From Agathobacter sp. (GTDB lineage: Bacteria; Bacillota; Clostridia; Lachnospirales; Lachnospiraceae), in NCBI GenBank assembly GCA_017481285.1, contig JAFUPI010000020.1, positions 1 to 32,831 of the forward strand: DNA of 32,831 nt, written 5' to 3'. The notes beneath the pieces are model-generated. The model had not been told where the DNA came from, did no database searches, and worked only from the letters and a program-made list of their open reading frames with translations. A program made the translations under genes and the position numbers. Shown here one piece after another: positions 8,192-16,934 of this stretch (position 1 is the first letter of the stretch; each line of letters begins with the position of its first letter).

Positions 8192-8752
8192 ATGGAAGAT
8201 AGACAGATTGTCAAACTTTTATTTGCGAGAGCAGAGAATGCGATAAGTGAATTGAGCGCAAGATTTGGCAAGCAGTTACATCGTATTGCTTATAATATAT
8301 TGGGAAATCAATCAGATGCTGAAGAATGCACTAACGATACTTATTTTGCTCTCTGGAATGCGATTCCACCTGTATCGCCAGACCCTTTGGCTCCATATGT
8401 ATATCGTACTGGAAGAAATACAGCTCTAAAGAGATTGCGTAAAGATACGGCTCAGAAGAGAAATAGTCGATATGATGTTTCTTTAGAAGAACTGAATAAT
8501 TGTTTGCCAGCAGAAAATATGGATCAGATTATCGATGCGAGGGAATTAGGAAGAGCCATAGATCGATTTCTTACATCAAAGTCAAGAGAAAGTCGTTATA
8601 TTTTCATAAGGCGTTATTGGTATGGTGATTCAGTAGGGGATATCGCAAGAGAACTCAAAATGCAGGAAAATACAGTCTCTGTCAGATTGAATCGAATGAG
8701 AAACAGTTTGAAAGCATACCTGAAAAAGGAGGGATACCAGTATGAGGCATGA
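8192..8752 (+). CDS. ECF-type RNA polymerase sigma factor
   Basis: The 186-residue product has sigma region 2 at about residues 15-85 (RIAYNILGNQSDAEECTNDTY). Region 4 is at about 125-178, with the helix-turn-helix SVGDIARELKMQENTVSVRL. Regions 3.0-3.2 are absent, as in extracytoplasmic-function factors. ATG 8192 is chosen because GGGAGG at 8179-8184 lies 7 bp before it; GTG 8174 and ATG 8186 are in frame but clash with that site. The 3' end overlaps the start of the serpin gene by 11 bp, so the pair is translationally coupled. ECF genes are normally paired this way with their anti-sigma factor, which points to the serpin protein as the partner. Confidence 0.92.
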   Translation: MEDRQIVKLLFARAENAISELSARFGKQLHRIAYNILGNQSDAEECTNDTYFALWNAIPPVSPDPLAPYVYRTGRNTALKRLRKDTAQKRNSRYDVSLEELNNCLPAENMDQIIDARELGRAIDRFLTSKSRESRYIFIRRYWYGDSVGDIARELKMQENTVSVRLNRMRNSLKAYLKKEGYQYEA

Positions 8753-10163
8753 AAATATATTAACTGCTTTAGAGGAAATCAGCGATAAGCATATTGAGGA
8801 GGCAGAAAATCCTCCTAAGAAAAGAAAACGAACATTTTTGAAGGCTGCAGTGGCGGCAGTACTTGTGATAGTAGTTGGCATCAACCTTTTGAATGCACCT
8901 TCCATGATTATGGCATATACTGTTGCCGAAGCTTCAGAGCCAAGAATCCCAGAACATCCAGATTTGGATGATTATGAAGACCGCGAAGAGTGGAGAGCAG
9001 ATGTTGATGCATGGGATGCACAGTATGAGGCACGAAATGTAAATGCGGATCAGGCAATGTTAGGTTTGCATTCGTTCTTTGTGGATGGGAATAGTCAGTT
9101 CCTTCATACAGAGCAGAGCGAAAACAAGATATGGTCACCAATCAATGCCTACATTGGTCTGGCTATGGCTACAGAGCTAACCGAAGGGGAGACCAGACAA
9201 CAGATTTTGGATGCCTTTGGTGTGGAAGATACGGATGAACTACGTAAACAGGTTAGCGCAGTATGGGAAAGTGTATATCAGGATAGGTCGAATGAGATTT
9301 GTGTGCTTGCAAATTCATTATGGTTAGAAAGCGGATTAGAGTATAACCAAGAGGCAATGGATGCATTAGGATATCACTATTATGCATCTGTGTATCAGGG
9401 AGATTTGGGAAGTAAGCAGACAAATAAGGATATCGCTGCATGGATTAACAATAACACTGGAAAGTTTTTAAAAGACAGCACGAAGAATATTCAGTTGTCC
9501 CCAGAAACCGTTATGGCATTATATTCTACCTTGTACTTTCAGGCGAAATGGTCAGATGAATTTTCAGAAAAAAATAATACAGATGGTGTATTTCATATGC
9601 CAAGTGGAGATATGCAGGCAGAGTATATGAACAAAGAATTGTGTCATATGAATTATTATTGGGGTGAGAATTTTAGTGCGGTAAACATGTGGCTGAAAAA
9701 TGGATGTCGGATGTGGTTTATTCTTCCGGATGAGGGAATGACGACAGAAGATGTTTTAAATAATGGCACTTATATGGATATGCTTTTATCCAATGAGTGG
9801 GAGAACTACAAATATATGAAGGTTAACCTTTCTGTTCCAAAATTTGATGTTGCGTCTACGATGGATTTGAGCGAAGGATTAAAGTCAATGGGAGTGACAA
9901 AAGTCTTTACAGAATATGATGCTGAATTTACGAATCTTACCTCAGATTCTCCAATTTGGTTAACGGGAGCAAACCAATCGGTTCGTGTACAGATCGATGA
10001 AGAAGGGGTCAAGGCAGCTACCTATATTGAATTTCCAGGTGCAGGTGCGGCACCACCTCCGGAAGAAATTATTGATTTCGTGTTGGATAGACCATTTCTA
10101 TTTGTAATTACAAATGAGAATATTCCACTGTTTGCAGGGTGTGTAAATAATCCTGAGGAGTAA
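8742..10163 (+). CDS. Membrane-tethered serpin, probable anti-sigma partner
   Basis: The 473-residue protein has three parts. Residues 1-30 are cytoplasmic and begin MRHENILTALEEISDKHIEE, a pattern I know from membrane proteins encoded after ECF factors in Clostridia. Residues ~33-50 form one membrane helix after the basic stop KKRKR. Residues ~95-470 are a serpin: SPINAYIGLAMATELTEGET near the start, YFQAKWSDEF mid-domain, and a C-terminal reactive loop then DRPFLFVI and PLFAGCVNNP. The loop hinge is EEGVKAAT (from residue 420): Gly at P15 and Ala at P12/P11 fit inhibitory serpins, but P14 is Val rather than Thr/Ser. Counting 17 from Glu420 puts P1-P1' at Ala436-Ala437, suggesting elastase-like targets. 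An anti-sigma role is inferred from context, not from a recognised domain. Confidence 0.88.
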   Translation: MRHENILTALEEISDKHIEEAENPPKKRKRTFLKAAVAAVLVIVVGINLLNAPSMIMAYTVAEASEPRIPEHPDLDDYEDREEWRADVDAWDAQYEARNVNADQAMLGLHSFFVDGNSQFLHTEQSENKIWSPINAYIGLAMATELTEGETRQQILDAFGVEDTDELRKQVSAVWESVYQDRSNEICVLANSLWLESGLEYNQEAMDALGYHYYASVYQGDLGSKQTNKDIAAWINNNTGKFLKDSTKNIQLSPETVMALYSTLYFQAKWSDEFSEKNNTDGVFHMPSGDMQAEYMNKELCHMNYYWGENFSAVNMWLKNGCRMWFILPDEGMTTEDVLNNGTYMDMLLSNEWENYKYMKVNLSVPKFDVASTMDLSEGLKSMGVTKVFTEYDAEFTNLTSDSPIWLTGANQSVRVQIDEEGVKAATYIEFPGAGAAPPPEEIIDFVLDRPFLFVITNENIPLFAGCVNNPEE

Positions 10164-10174
10164 ATAGTAGTTTT

Positions 10175-10208
10175 GAGCCGATTGGTGTAAACCAATCGGC
10201 TCATTTTA
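10175..10208 (+). terminator. Intrinsic terminator after the serpin gene
   Basis: A perfect 12-bp stem, GAGCCGATTGGT (10175-10186) with ACCAATCGGCTC (10191-10202), has a GTAA loop and is followed by ATTTTAG. It also lies 3' of the convergent DUF2804 gene, but on that strand no T-run follows. Confidence 0.85.
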
Positions 10209-10215
10209 GCTGTTC

Positions 10216-11220
10216 CTACCATCGATTTACAGCATGCTCTATAAATCCTAGTACATCTTTAAATTTTTTCGCACCATCTACAGTTTCAATTGTTCCAGAA
10301 AAATGTCCAAATATCTGATGACAATGGGTGTCTGCCACTACAAACTCGTTAAATGTATAGTTGTCATAAAACGGAGTAAAGGTAAATTCGAATTTATCTT
10401 CTTTATCATGGAAATGTTTCACTGCCATGAGGTCATTGTCATCCCATTTTCCAATCAGTTTCCCAATTTTATATCCCTTTTTATTGTAAAAATAAATATT
10501 TTCGGTAGCATTGCGGGTGTCACCAAAGCCCCATCCGATATTGAATCCGAAAGGGATACCATCGATATGGGAGGTTAGGCTGCCCCAGTACCATTCGTGG
10601 GAATAAGGCCACACCCCACGTCCCCAGTCGAGGAGCCCTGTTGCATCCTTGAAATCTACTTTTTTGTCACCAAAGCGAACGGTTCCGTCAGCTTTGTAGT
10701 AGTTTTCCTTATAGTTGAGATAAAACTGTGTTGGTTTTTCAAATGGGGTTGCGATAACCATTTTTTCGTTTGCAGGGTCGTTTTCTACGACGAGTTTAAC
10801 TTCAATGGTATCGTATTCTTTGCTATGGCCTTTGAGTGCAAGAATTCGTTTGGAATCTTTCACGGTAAAGCGAAGGTGGCATTCATCATTTTTGTATTCG
10901 CAAATACTTGGTTTTTCTGGATCAAGGTCCAATTCTGGGACGAATAATGGTTGCATCGTGCTATAGCCCCATTTTTCTCCGGTTTCCAAATCTATGAGAG
11001 TTACAGCCATCTGCCCGATATAAGTTAGGTGTCCTAAGGTGAGCTGCAATGCGTATTTTCCACAATGGAACTGATAGAAATTCCATTCTTTCAGCGGCAT
11101 TGGTCCAGGTTTGACACATTTCCTGTTATAAACAAAATGCATACGTGTGGCGTAGCCTTTTTCTACAAGCTGCCCATTGGGCTTCAAAAGTTTTGTTATT
11201 TTTTTGATTTGATGATTCAT
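10216..11220 (-). CDS. DUF2804-family protein
   Basis: The 334-residue soluble protein belongs to DUF2804, recognised by LLDWGRGVWPYSHEWYWGS (residues ~197-215) and the overall beta-rich pattern with many Trp/Tyr. No signal peptide or membrane helix is seen. The family has no firmly established function; its fold is thought to resemble lipocalin-like hydroxysteroid/carotenoid-type proteins, so a lipid-related role is only a suggestion. On the minus strand GGGGGAA lies ~9 bp before ATG 11220. It is a single-gene unit convergent with the serpin gene and divergent from the TPR lipoprotein. Confidence 0.82.
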   Translation of the reverse strand: MNHQIKKITKLLKPNGQLVEKGYATRMHFVYNRKCVKPGPMPLKEWNFYQFHCGKYALQLTLGHLTYIGQMAVTLIDLETGEKWGYSTMQPLFVPELDLDPEKPSICEYKNDECHLRFTVKDSKRILALKGHSKEYDTIEVKLVVENDPANEKMVIATPFEKPTQFYLNYKENYYKADGTVRFGDKKVDFKDATGLLDWGRGVWPYSHEWYWGSLTSHIDGIPFGFNIGWGFGDTRNATENIYFYNKKGYKIGKLIGKWDDNDLMAVKHFHDKEDKFEFTFTPFYDNYTFNEFVVADTHCHQIFGHFSGTIETVDGAKKFKDVLGFIEHAVNRW

Positions 11221-11311
11221 TGTAAAATTCCCCCGAAAATATCATTAGATATCTAACCAATATTATAGCATGCAGATAGAGAAAAAAGAAGAATACCAGA
11301 TGCATTTTTTG

Positions 11312-11340
11312 TTCACAACAACTGTGAAATATGGTAAGAT
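11312..11340 (+). promoter_or_regulatory. Candidate promoter with an inverted repeat, upstream of the TPR lipoprotein
   Basis: TTCACA (11312-11317) and TAAGAT (11335-11340) are 17 bp apart, each 4 of 6 to consensus. TTCACA also pairs with TGTGAA at 11323-11328, forming a possible operator over the -35. The rest of the 154-bp gap before ATG 11375 shows nothing else. Confidence 0.4.
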
Positions 11341-11374
11341 AAAATGTAGTATAAATTGGGAGTAGTGCACGAAA

Positions 11375-11476
11375 ATGAAAAAATCTAATATGAAAATGAA
11401 AAAAATAGTTTATATGGCAGCCATTGGAGTTTTGACACTGTTTTTGTGTACAGGCTGTGGCAATGAAAGAAAATAA
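11375..11476 (+). CDS. Lipoprotein signal peptide fragment (front of a TPR lipoprotein cut by a stop codon)
   Basis: This 33-codon ORF encodes a lysine-rich start, a hydrophobic stretch and the lipobox LCTGC followed by GNERK and TAA (11474-11476). It is in the same frame as the TPR ORF at 11513-12460, and codons between the two read through without any other stop (EQQSLRLEGITL). The simplest reading is one lipoprotein gene, 11375-12460, with a nonsense change at its 34th codon. The ribosome binding site is GGGAG at 11358-11362, rather far from the ATG. Confidence 0.75.
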   Translation: MKKSNMKMKKIVYMAAIGVLTLFLCTGCGNERK

Positions 11477-11512
11477 GAGCAGCAGAGCCTGCGATTAGAG
11501 GGAATTACCCTT

Positions 11513-12460
11513 ATGGAAAATGGAAAATATGAGGAGGCCTTGGAAAAATTCCAGGAAGCCTTAGACTTGTCATTGGGCAAAGTTGGGGAAACCGAAATGG
11601 ACATCTGCTTCTATAAGGCGGAAGCACAGTATATGATGGAAGATGTCGAGGGTGCGATGGAAACCTATACGGCAATTGCGGATTTCAATGAAAATGCAAA
11701 AGCATATTTTTTGCGTGGGAACCTATACTATAGTTTAGGTGAGGAAGAAAAGGCATTAAAGGATTATGCAGCAGCCATTGAGCAGGAGAGCAAAGATTAT
11801 GAGCTTTATATCGGTGTTTATGAAGCATTGACTGCCCATGGAAAAGAGAAGGAAGCACAGGCATACTTGAATCAGGCTTTGGAAATCAAGGGAAATTCTG
11901 CTTACGATAAAATGCAGAAGGGCCGTATTAATTTCCTTTTAGGAGAAAATGATACAGCTCTTTCGTTATTGGAGGAAGCTGCAAAAGGAAAAGAGAAAAA
12001 GTCTTTTTATTATCTGGCAGAAATTTACTCTATTATGGGAGATGAGGCATCCTCTAAGAGTAATATGAAGTCATACATGGAGAGTGGAGAGACAGATTCT
12101 TATACCTTGTTCCAGATTGCCAACGATGAGCTTGCAAAAGGTAATTTTGATATGGCAATCGAATGTTTAAAGTCTGCATTGGAATTGGAAACCGTGCCAA
12201 ATAAGCAGATTATTATGAAAACATTGGTAATTGCCTATGAACAGAAATTGGATTTTGCTTCTGCTTTAGAACTCATGACAGAGTATGTGGAAAGCTATCC
12301 AGAGGATGAGGAAGCAAAGAGAGAGCTGACTTTCTTAGAGACCCGAATTCCTGGAAATGAGACCGAGAATAGCGAAAAGACTGAGGATACGGAGAAAACG
12401 GAAGACACCGAAAAGGTAGAAGATACGGAGTCTACTGAGGAAGAGTCAGAAAGCAATTAA
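11513..12460 (+). CDS. Tetratricopeptide-repeat protein (body of the interrupted lipoprotein)
   Basis: The 315-residue ORF begins MENGKYEEALEKFQEALDLS, a TPR unit. About six to seven further 34-residue helical repeats follow to residue ~280 (for example AKAYFLRGNLYYSLGEEEKA), then an acidic Glu/Thr/Lys tail with tandem EDTEK units. Such proteins act as scaffolds. The natural N-terminus should be the lipobox leader at 11375; with the TAA at 11474 in place, translation could restart at ATG 11513, where AGAGGG (11497-11502) gives a weak site. That product would stay in the cytoplasm. hflX starts 13 bp downstream, so the two are cotranscribed. Confidence 0.85.
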   Translation: MENGKYEEALEKFQEALDLSLGKVGETEMDICFYKAEAQYMMEDVEGAMETYTAIADFNENAKAYFLRGNLYYSLGEEEKALKDYAAAIEQESKDYELYIGVYEALTAHGKEKEAQAYLNQALEIKGNSAYDKMQKGRINFLLGENDTALSLLEEAAKGKEKKSFYYLAEIYSIMGDEASSKSNMKSYMESGETDSYTLFQIANDELAKGNFDMAIECLKSALELETVPNKQIIMKTLVIAYEQKLDFASALELMTEYVESYPEDEEAKRELTFLETRIPGNETENSEKTEDTEKTEDTEKVEDTESTEEESESN

Positions 12461-12473
12461 GAAGGAATAGAAT

Positions 12474-13721
12474 ATGGCGGAAATTCATGAAATTAAAGAT
12501 TTAGAAGAGCGTGTCCTCTTGATTGGAGTTAGTGAGCAGGATGGTGATGATGCAGAGGATTCCCTGGTAGAACTTGCAGATTTGGTGAAAACTGCAGGTG
12601 CTGTCGTAGTGGGAACGCTTATTCAAAAAAGAGAAAAGATCCATCCGGGTACCTATGTTGGAACAGGTAAGGTAACAGAAATTGCGGAGCTTTTGGAAGA
12701 AACTGGTGCCACAGGGATCGTGTGTGATGATGAATTATCACCAGCTCAGTTGAAAAATTTGGAGCAGCTTTTGGATACCAAAATTATGGATCGTACACTG
12801 ATTATATTGGATATTTTTGCCGCGAGAGCATCTACGAACGAAGGCAAAATTCAGGTAGAATTGGCACAGCTCAAATATCGTCTCAGCCGATTGACAGGCC
12901 TGGGGCGTTCTATGTCACGTCTGGGTGGCGGTATCGGTACCCGTGGACCTGGTGAAAAGAAGCTGGAAATGGACAGAAGATTGATTAATGACCGTATTGC
13001 ACAGCTTCGTCGTGAACTGGCGGAGGTGGTAAAGCATCGTGATATTACCAGAGCCAAACGAGAGAAACAGAATGTGCCGGTAGTAGCTATCGTAGGTTAT
13101 ACCAATGCGGGTAAATCTACATTGCTCAATCACATGACAGATGCAGCAGTGCTGGAAGAGGATAAGCTGTTTGCAACTTTGGACCCGACGACCCGAGTGT
13201 TAGAGCTGACCAATCGTCAGGAAGTACTTCTTACGGATACCGTAGGCTTTATCCGCAAGCTTCCACATCATTTGATTGAAGCCTTCAAGAGTACCCTGGA
13301 AGAAGCGAAATATGCGGATATTATTTTCCATGTAGTAGACGCTTCCAATCCACAGCGGGATAAGCAGATGCATATTGTGTATGAAACCTTGGATAATCTC
13401 GGGGTAAAGGATAAGAAAATTGTAACCCTGTTTAATAAACAGGATTTAAGAACAGACGACGAACCAATGCAGGATTTTCGTGCAGATAAGGTGCTGGCTA
13501 TTTCTGCTGCGAAAAATGATGGTTTAGAAGATGTCAAAGCCATATTGGAGGAAATGCTTCGTGAGGATAAAATTTATATTGAGCGAGTAATTCCTTATAA
13601 TAATGCAGGTATTATACAGTTGATTCGTAAGCAAGGAGAGCTTATTTCAGAGGAATATGTAGCAGAAGGTATTGCCATTAAGGCCTATGTTCCGATGGAG
13701 GTTTACGGAAAGCTGGATTAA
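12474..13721 (+). CDS. hflX: GTPase HflX
   Basis: The 415-residue HflX is a ribosome-associated GTPase that splits or rescues stalled ribosomes under stress. Residues ~1-195 form the HflX-specific nucleotide-binding and coiled-coil region, with GTRGPGEKKLEMDRRLI near 160 as the family hallmark. The G domain follows: G1 GYTNAGKST (~206-214), G2/G3 ATLDPTTR and DTVGF, G4 NKQD and G5 SAAKND. The AAGGAAT site at 12462 supports ATG 12474. It sits 13 bp after the TPR gene and 24 bp before the acyltransferase gene, so a single transcript from ~11340 to 16930 is likely. Confidence 0.96.
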   Translation: MAEIHEIKDLEERVLLIGVSEQDGDDAEDSLVELADLVKTAGAVVVGTLIQKREKIHPGTYVGTGKVTEIAELLEETGATGIVCDDELSPAQLKNLEQLLDTKIMDRTLIILDIFAARASTNEGKIQVELAQLKYRLSRLTGLGRSMSRLGGGIGTRGPGEKKLEMDRRLINDRIAQLRRELAEVVKHRDITRAKREKQNVPVVAIVGYTNAGKSTLLNHMTDAAVLEEDKLFATLDPTTRVLELTNRQEVLLTDTVGFIRKLPHHLIEAFKSTLEEAKYADIIFHVVDASNPQRDKQMHIVYETLDNLGVKDKKIVTLFNKQDLRTDDEPMQDFRADKVLAISAAKNDGLEDVKAILEEMLREDKIYIERVIPYNNAGIIQLIRKQGELISEEYVAEGIAIKAYVPMEVYGKLD

Positions 13722-13745
13722 AAATATAGTGAATCGGGTTATGGT

Positions 13746-15110
13746 ATGAGTAAGAAAGCACAGAATGTAGAGTTGCAAACGGAAAAAGAAGAAAAACGCA
13801 TAGCAAAAAAAGAGAAAAAACAGCAAATTAAAGAGACTAGTAAGCGTCAGCTTCGTTGGGACAAACTGGATAATACTGCACTTATTTTTCCTGTAATTGC
13901 TGGAGAAGGTATGACCAACACCTATCGTATCAGTGTGGAACTGAACGAAGAGATTCAGCCAGAACTTTTGCAGCAGGCCTTGGATATTGTGTTACCAAAA
14001 TTCAATGTATTTAACGTACGTCTTCGTATGGGCGTGTTCTGGTATTTCTTTGAAGAGAATAATAAGCCAGCCCCTCGCGTAAAGGAAGAGGAGCTCTTTC
14101 CATGTCGTTATATTCAGCCAAATAAGAATAACAGCTATTTGTTTAACGTATCTTATTACAAGCGTCGTATTAATCTGGAAGTCTTTCACGTACTTACAGA
14201 TGGTATGGGTGGTATGACCTTCGCGAAGGAACTGGTATATCAGTATCTCCGTTTGGCACATCCAGAGCTCAGAAGTCAGGTAGATGACAAGCTAAGCGAT
14301 ACCACTTCGCTGAATACAGAGGATAGCTTTGAAAAGAATTATAAGAAGAAATCCAAACGTGGGTATACTACAGGAAAAGCATATTTGATTAAGTTGAAGA
14401 AACTTGCCAAGGGTGAGTTTGGAGTAATGCATGGTCTTATCAATATTCCAGAATTGAAAGCAGTTACCAAGAAATATGGGGTTTCTATCAATGAATATTT
14501 GGTGGCAGTATTTGCCTGGGCAACTTATGTACAGTGTTTACATAAAGCTCCTTCCAAGTATCCGATTCGTATCGCGGTGCCTGTGAATTTGCGCCCTTAT
14601 TTTAATTCGAACACCTTAAAGAATTTCTTTACGATGGTGTCTGCAGAGTTTCATCCAACGGAGGAAGAATATACCTTTGAAGATGTACTTGCAATCATTC
14701 AGAAGAGCCTAAAGAGCCAGATTCAGAAAGAGAATTTAGAAGAATTGTTTTCTGTAAGTGTATCTAACCAGAAGAATAAATTACTGCGTATGGTACCATT
14801 GGTTATTAAGAATCTAGTGATGCGCCTGGTATTCAATCGCTCTGCCGTGGCACACACCACCACCATTACAAATGTTGGATTTGTAAAGCTAGATCCAATC
14901 TATGAACCATATGTAAAAATGTTCCGTTCCTTTATTGCCATGTCCAAAGGACAGTCGCTAAAGGGTACTGTAAATTCTTATCAGGATACGTTGGTATTTA
15001 CCTTTAGTTCCATTTTCTCGGATACATCGGTGCAGAAGGAATTTTTCCGCAAGATTGCCGAGGATGGTGTGACGGTTCAGATTGAAACAAATGGGGTGTA
15101 TTATGAGTAA
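13746..15110 (+). CDS. Condensation/alcohol acetyltransferase-type acyltransferase
   Basis: The 454-residue protein has the HxxxDG catalytic motif (HVLTDG, residues ~147-152) of the chloramphenicol-acetyltransferase-like condensation superfamily. The arrangement resembles alcohol acetyltransferases and wax-ester-synthase relatives: an NRLIHPVNLRPYF-like segment appears as IRIAVPVNLRPYF (~275-287). The first ~35 residues are a Lys/Glu-rich, probably helical extension. No signal peptide is seen. The next two genes encode a zinc-ribbon membrane protein and an esterase, suggesting one acyl-transfer and hydrolysis pathway, but substrates cannot be read from sequence. The ribosome binding site is poor (GGGTTATGGT). 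Confidence 0.8.
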   Translation: MSKKAQNVELQTEKEEKRIAKKEKKQQIKETSKRQLRWDKLDNTALIFPVIAGEGMTNTYRISVELNEEIQPELLQQALDIVLPKFNVFNVRLRMGVFWYFFEENNKPAPRVKEEELFPCRYIQPNKNNSYLFNVSYYKRRINLEVFHVLTDGMGGMTFAKELVYQYLRLAHPELRSQVDDKLSDTTSLNTEDSFEKNYKKKSKRGYTTGKAYLIKLKKLAKGEFGVMHGLINIPELKAVTKKYGVSINEYLVAVFAWATYVQCLHKAPSKYPIRIAVPVNLRPYFNSNTLKNFFTMVSAEFHPTEEEYTFEDVLAIIQKSLKSQIQKENLEELFSVSVSNQKNKLLRMVPLVIKNLVMRLVFNRSAVAHTTTITNVGFVKLDPIYEPYVKMFRSFIAMSKGQSLKGTVNSYQDTLVFTFSSIFSDTSVQKEFFRKIAEDGVTVQIETNGVYYE

Positions 15111-15771
15111 ATGTAAGATGTGCAAGGTAGACATCCTTGATAAAACAGACAAATGCCCACTTTGTAACAATGTGTTAGAGTGGGATGGGACTGAAAAAGA
15201 AAATTTATATCCAAATGCGCGTGTTGCAAGAAGAAAGTACCAGTTTTTGGAAAATGTTTTTCTGTTTGCGTCTATTGCACTTTGGGTAGTGTTATTTATT
15301 ATTGATTATACTACAGATCCAGAATTTTTATGGAGCTTCACAGCAGGGCTGGTGATTATTTTTGCGAATGTACTGCTCCGCCTGACCATCTTAGGAAAAT
15401 CCTCATATATGGCGAAAATTGTTTGGACGATTATCATTGGCATGGCATTTTTGATTGAAGCTGATTTTTTAACAGGCTATCGTGGATGGGGTGTAAATTT
15501 TGCAATGCCAACAGCGATTTTAATGTGGGATATTGCAATTATCCTGCTGATGCTCTTTATTAATAGAAGAAATTGGCAGAGTTATTTGATTGACCAGTTG
15601 ACAGCATTGCTTGCATGTGGCGTGATGCTGATATTGATGTGGTTGGATATTATCACCTTCCCATATTATGCTTTTGGAGTACAGGTATTTACGATTCTTA
15701 TGTTTGTTGGAACCGTGATTATTGGTGATAGAAAGGCAAGGGAAGAGTTGAAACGTAGATTTCATGTATAA
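15103..15771 (+). CDS. Zinc-ribbon membrane protein (DUF6320-like)
   Basis: The 222-residue protein starts with a zinc ribbon, CKMC at residues 4-7 and CPLC at ~18-21, followed by about five to six membrane helices (from residue ~46 to 205) and a basic C-terminus. This architecture fits DUF6320, which I recall as a neighbour of such acyltransferases; no function is established. ATG 15103 overlaps the acyltransferase stop by 8 bp, indicating translational coupling, and GGGGTG at 15093 serves as the binding site. An upstream in-frame ATG at 15082 lies within the previous gene and is less likely. Confidence 0.8.
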   Translation: MSKCKMCKVDILDKTDKCPLCNNVLEWDGTEKENLYPNARVARRKYQFLENVFLFASIALWVVLFIIDYTTDPEFLWSFTAGLVIIFANVLLRLTILGKSSYMAKIVWTIIIGMAFLIEADFLTGYRGWGVNFAMPTAILMWDIAIILLMLFINRRNWQSYLIDQLTALLACGVMLILMWLDIITFPYYAFGVQVFTILMFVGTVIIGDRKAREELKRRFHV

Positions 15772-15820
15772 CTAAGAGATTTTATATTTATAGGGTAAGC
15801 TAAGGGAAATAAGTATAAAA

Positions 15821-16930
15821 ATGGAAGAAAAGAAAAATAGAAAAACACGTAAAGAGGAACGTGTAGAAAGAGAAGAATTAAGAAAAGAATCCAAAAAGAA
15901 GCAGGAGTCAGTTTTACAGAATCTGGCTCAGTTTATGGAGGAAGTAAATAAAACGGTAGATGTAGAGCCGGAAGAAATTGATGAAATCGAGGAATTTTCT
16001 GGCTTTGTACAGGAGGAAAGTACAGCGGCAGGCCGTGCTCTCAGTGATTTGATGTATCGTTTTACCAATGATTTGGAAATCGGGAAGAAAATCAAAATGG
16101 GTGAACTTCGTAAGAATTACGATAAGATTGAGTTGGAATGGAAGGCACCAGATGCGTACAATATGACTCATTTTGATTTGGAAAATTTCTCTATGAAATT
16201 ATTATCGCGTAAGACGAATCCGAATTTTAAGAAGGTGATTTTACAGCTTCATGGTGGAGGATATATCGGAGCGATTTATAACAATTATTATAATGTAGCT
16301 ACTTACTATTGTGATGCGGGAGACGGAATTTGTGTTTTAAGTCCAGACTATCGTGTAGCGCCAGAGAATCCGTATCCTGCAGCATTAGAAGATGCCATTG
16401 CCAGTTACCAGTGGTTGTTAGACCATGGTTGGAACGGTGACCAGATTATTTTGGCAGGTGACTCAGCGGGCGGTGGACTTTCGATGGCGCTTACTATGTA
16501 TCTTCGAGACCATAACATGCCGCTTCCATGTGGTATTGTTGCGATGTCACCATGGACCGACTTAACTGCAAGTGGGGAATCTTATACTTTAAACTATGAG
16601 TTGGACCCACTGTTTGGCAACACGAAGGAAAGTATGATTTATATCAATGACTATCCAGGGGACCATGATAAAAAGGACCCATATATTTCACCGATTTATG
16701 GTAACTTCCGTCAGTTTCCACCGATGCTGATTCAGGTGGGATCTACGGAAATGCTGCTTAGCGATTCGATTACAGCGGCTAGTATGGCGGATATTGCAGG
16801 AGTAGAGGTGCGACTCAGTATTTATGATGACATGTTCCATGTGTTCCAGTTGTCAGGAAAACTTATTCCAGAAGCAAAAAAGGCCTGGGATGAGGTGGAG
16901 CAGTTTCTGCAGTTACTGTTAAATGAATAA
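15821..16930 (+). CDS. Alpha/beta-hydrolase esterase (HSL/acetylesterase type)
   Basis: The 369-residue enzyme has the hormone-sensitive-lipase-family oxyanion motif HGGGY (residues ~143-147) and the nucleophile elbow GDSAGGG (Ser ~215). A C-terminal Asp/His pair ends in the MFHVFQ segment (~345), so the triad looks complete. A Lys/Glu-rich extension of ~35 residues and an acidic linker precede the catalytic domain; the acyltransferase two genes upstream has a similar charged start. Family members hydrolyse short-chain acyl esters. With the acyltransferase and the zinc-ribbon protein it forms an apparent three-gene unit. The nearest purine tract, AAGGG at 15802, is ~14 bp from ATG 15821, so the start is not certain. 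Confidence 0.88.
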   Translation: MEEKKNRKTRKEERVEREELRKESKKKQESVLQNLAQFMEEVNKTVDVEPEEIDEIEEFSGFVQEESTAAGRALSDLMYRFTNDLEIGKKIKMGELRKNYDKIELEWKAPDAYNMTHFDLENFSMKLLSRKTNPNFKKVILQLHGGGYIGAIYNNYYNVATYYCDAGDGICVLSPDYRVAPENPYPAALEDAIASYQWLLDHGWNGDQIILAGDSAGGGLSMALTMYLRDHNMPLPCGIVAMSPWTDLTASGESYTLNYELDPLFGNTKESMIYINDYPGDHDKKDPYISPIYGNFRQFPPMLIQVGSTEMLLSDSITAASMADIAGVEVRLSIYDDMFHVFQLSGKLIPEAKKAWDEVEQFLQLLLNE

Positions 16931-16934
16931 AGGG

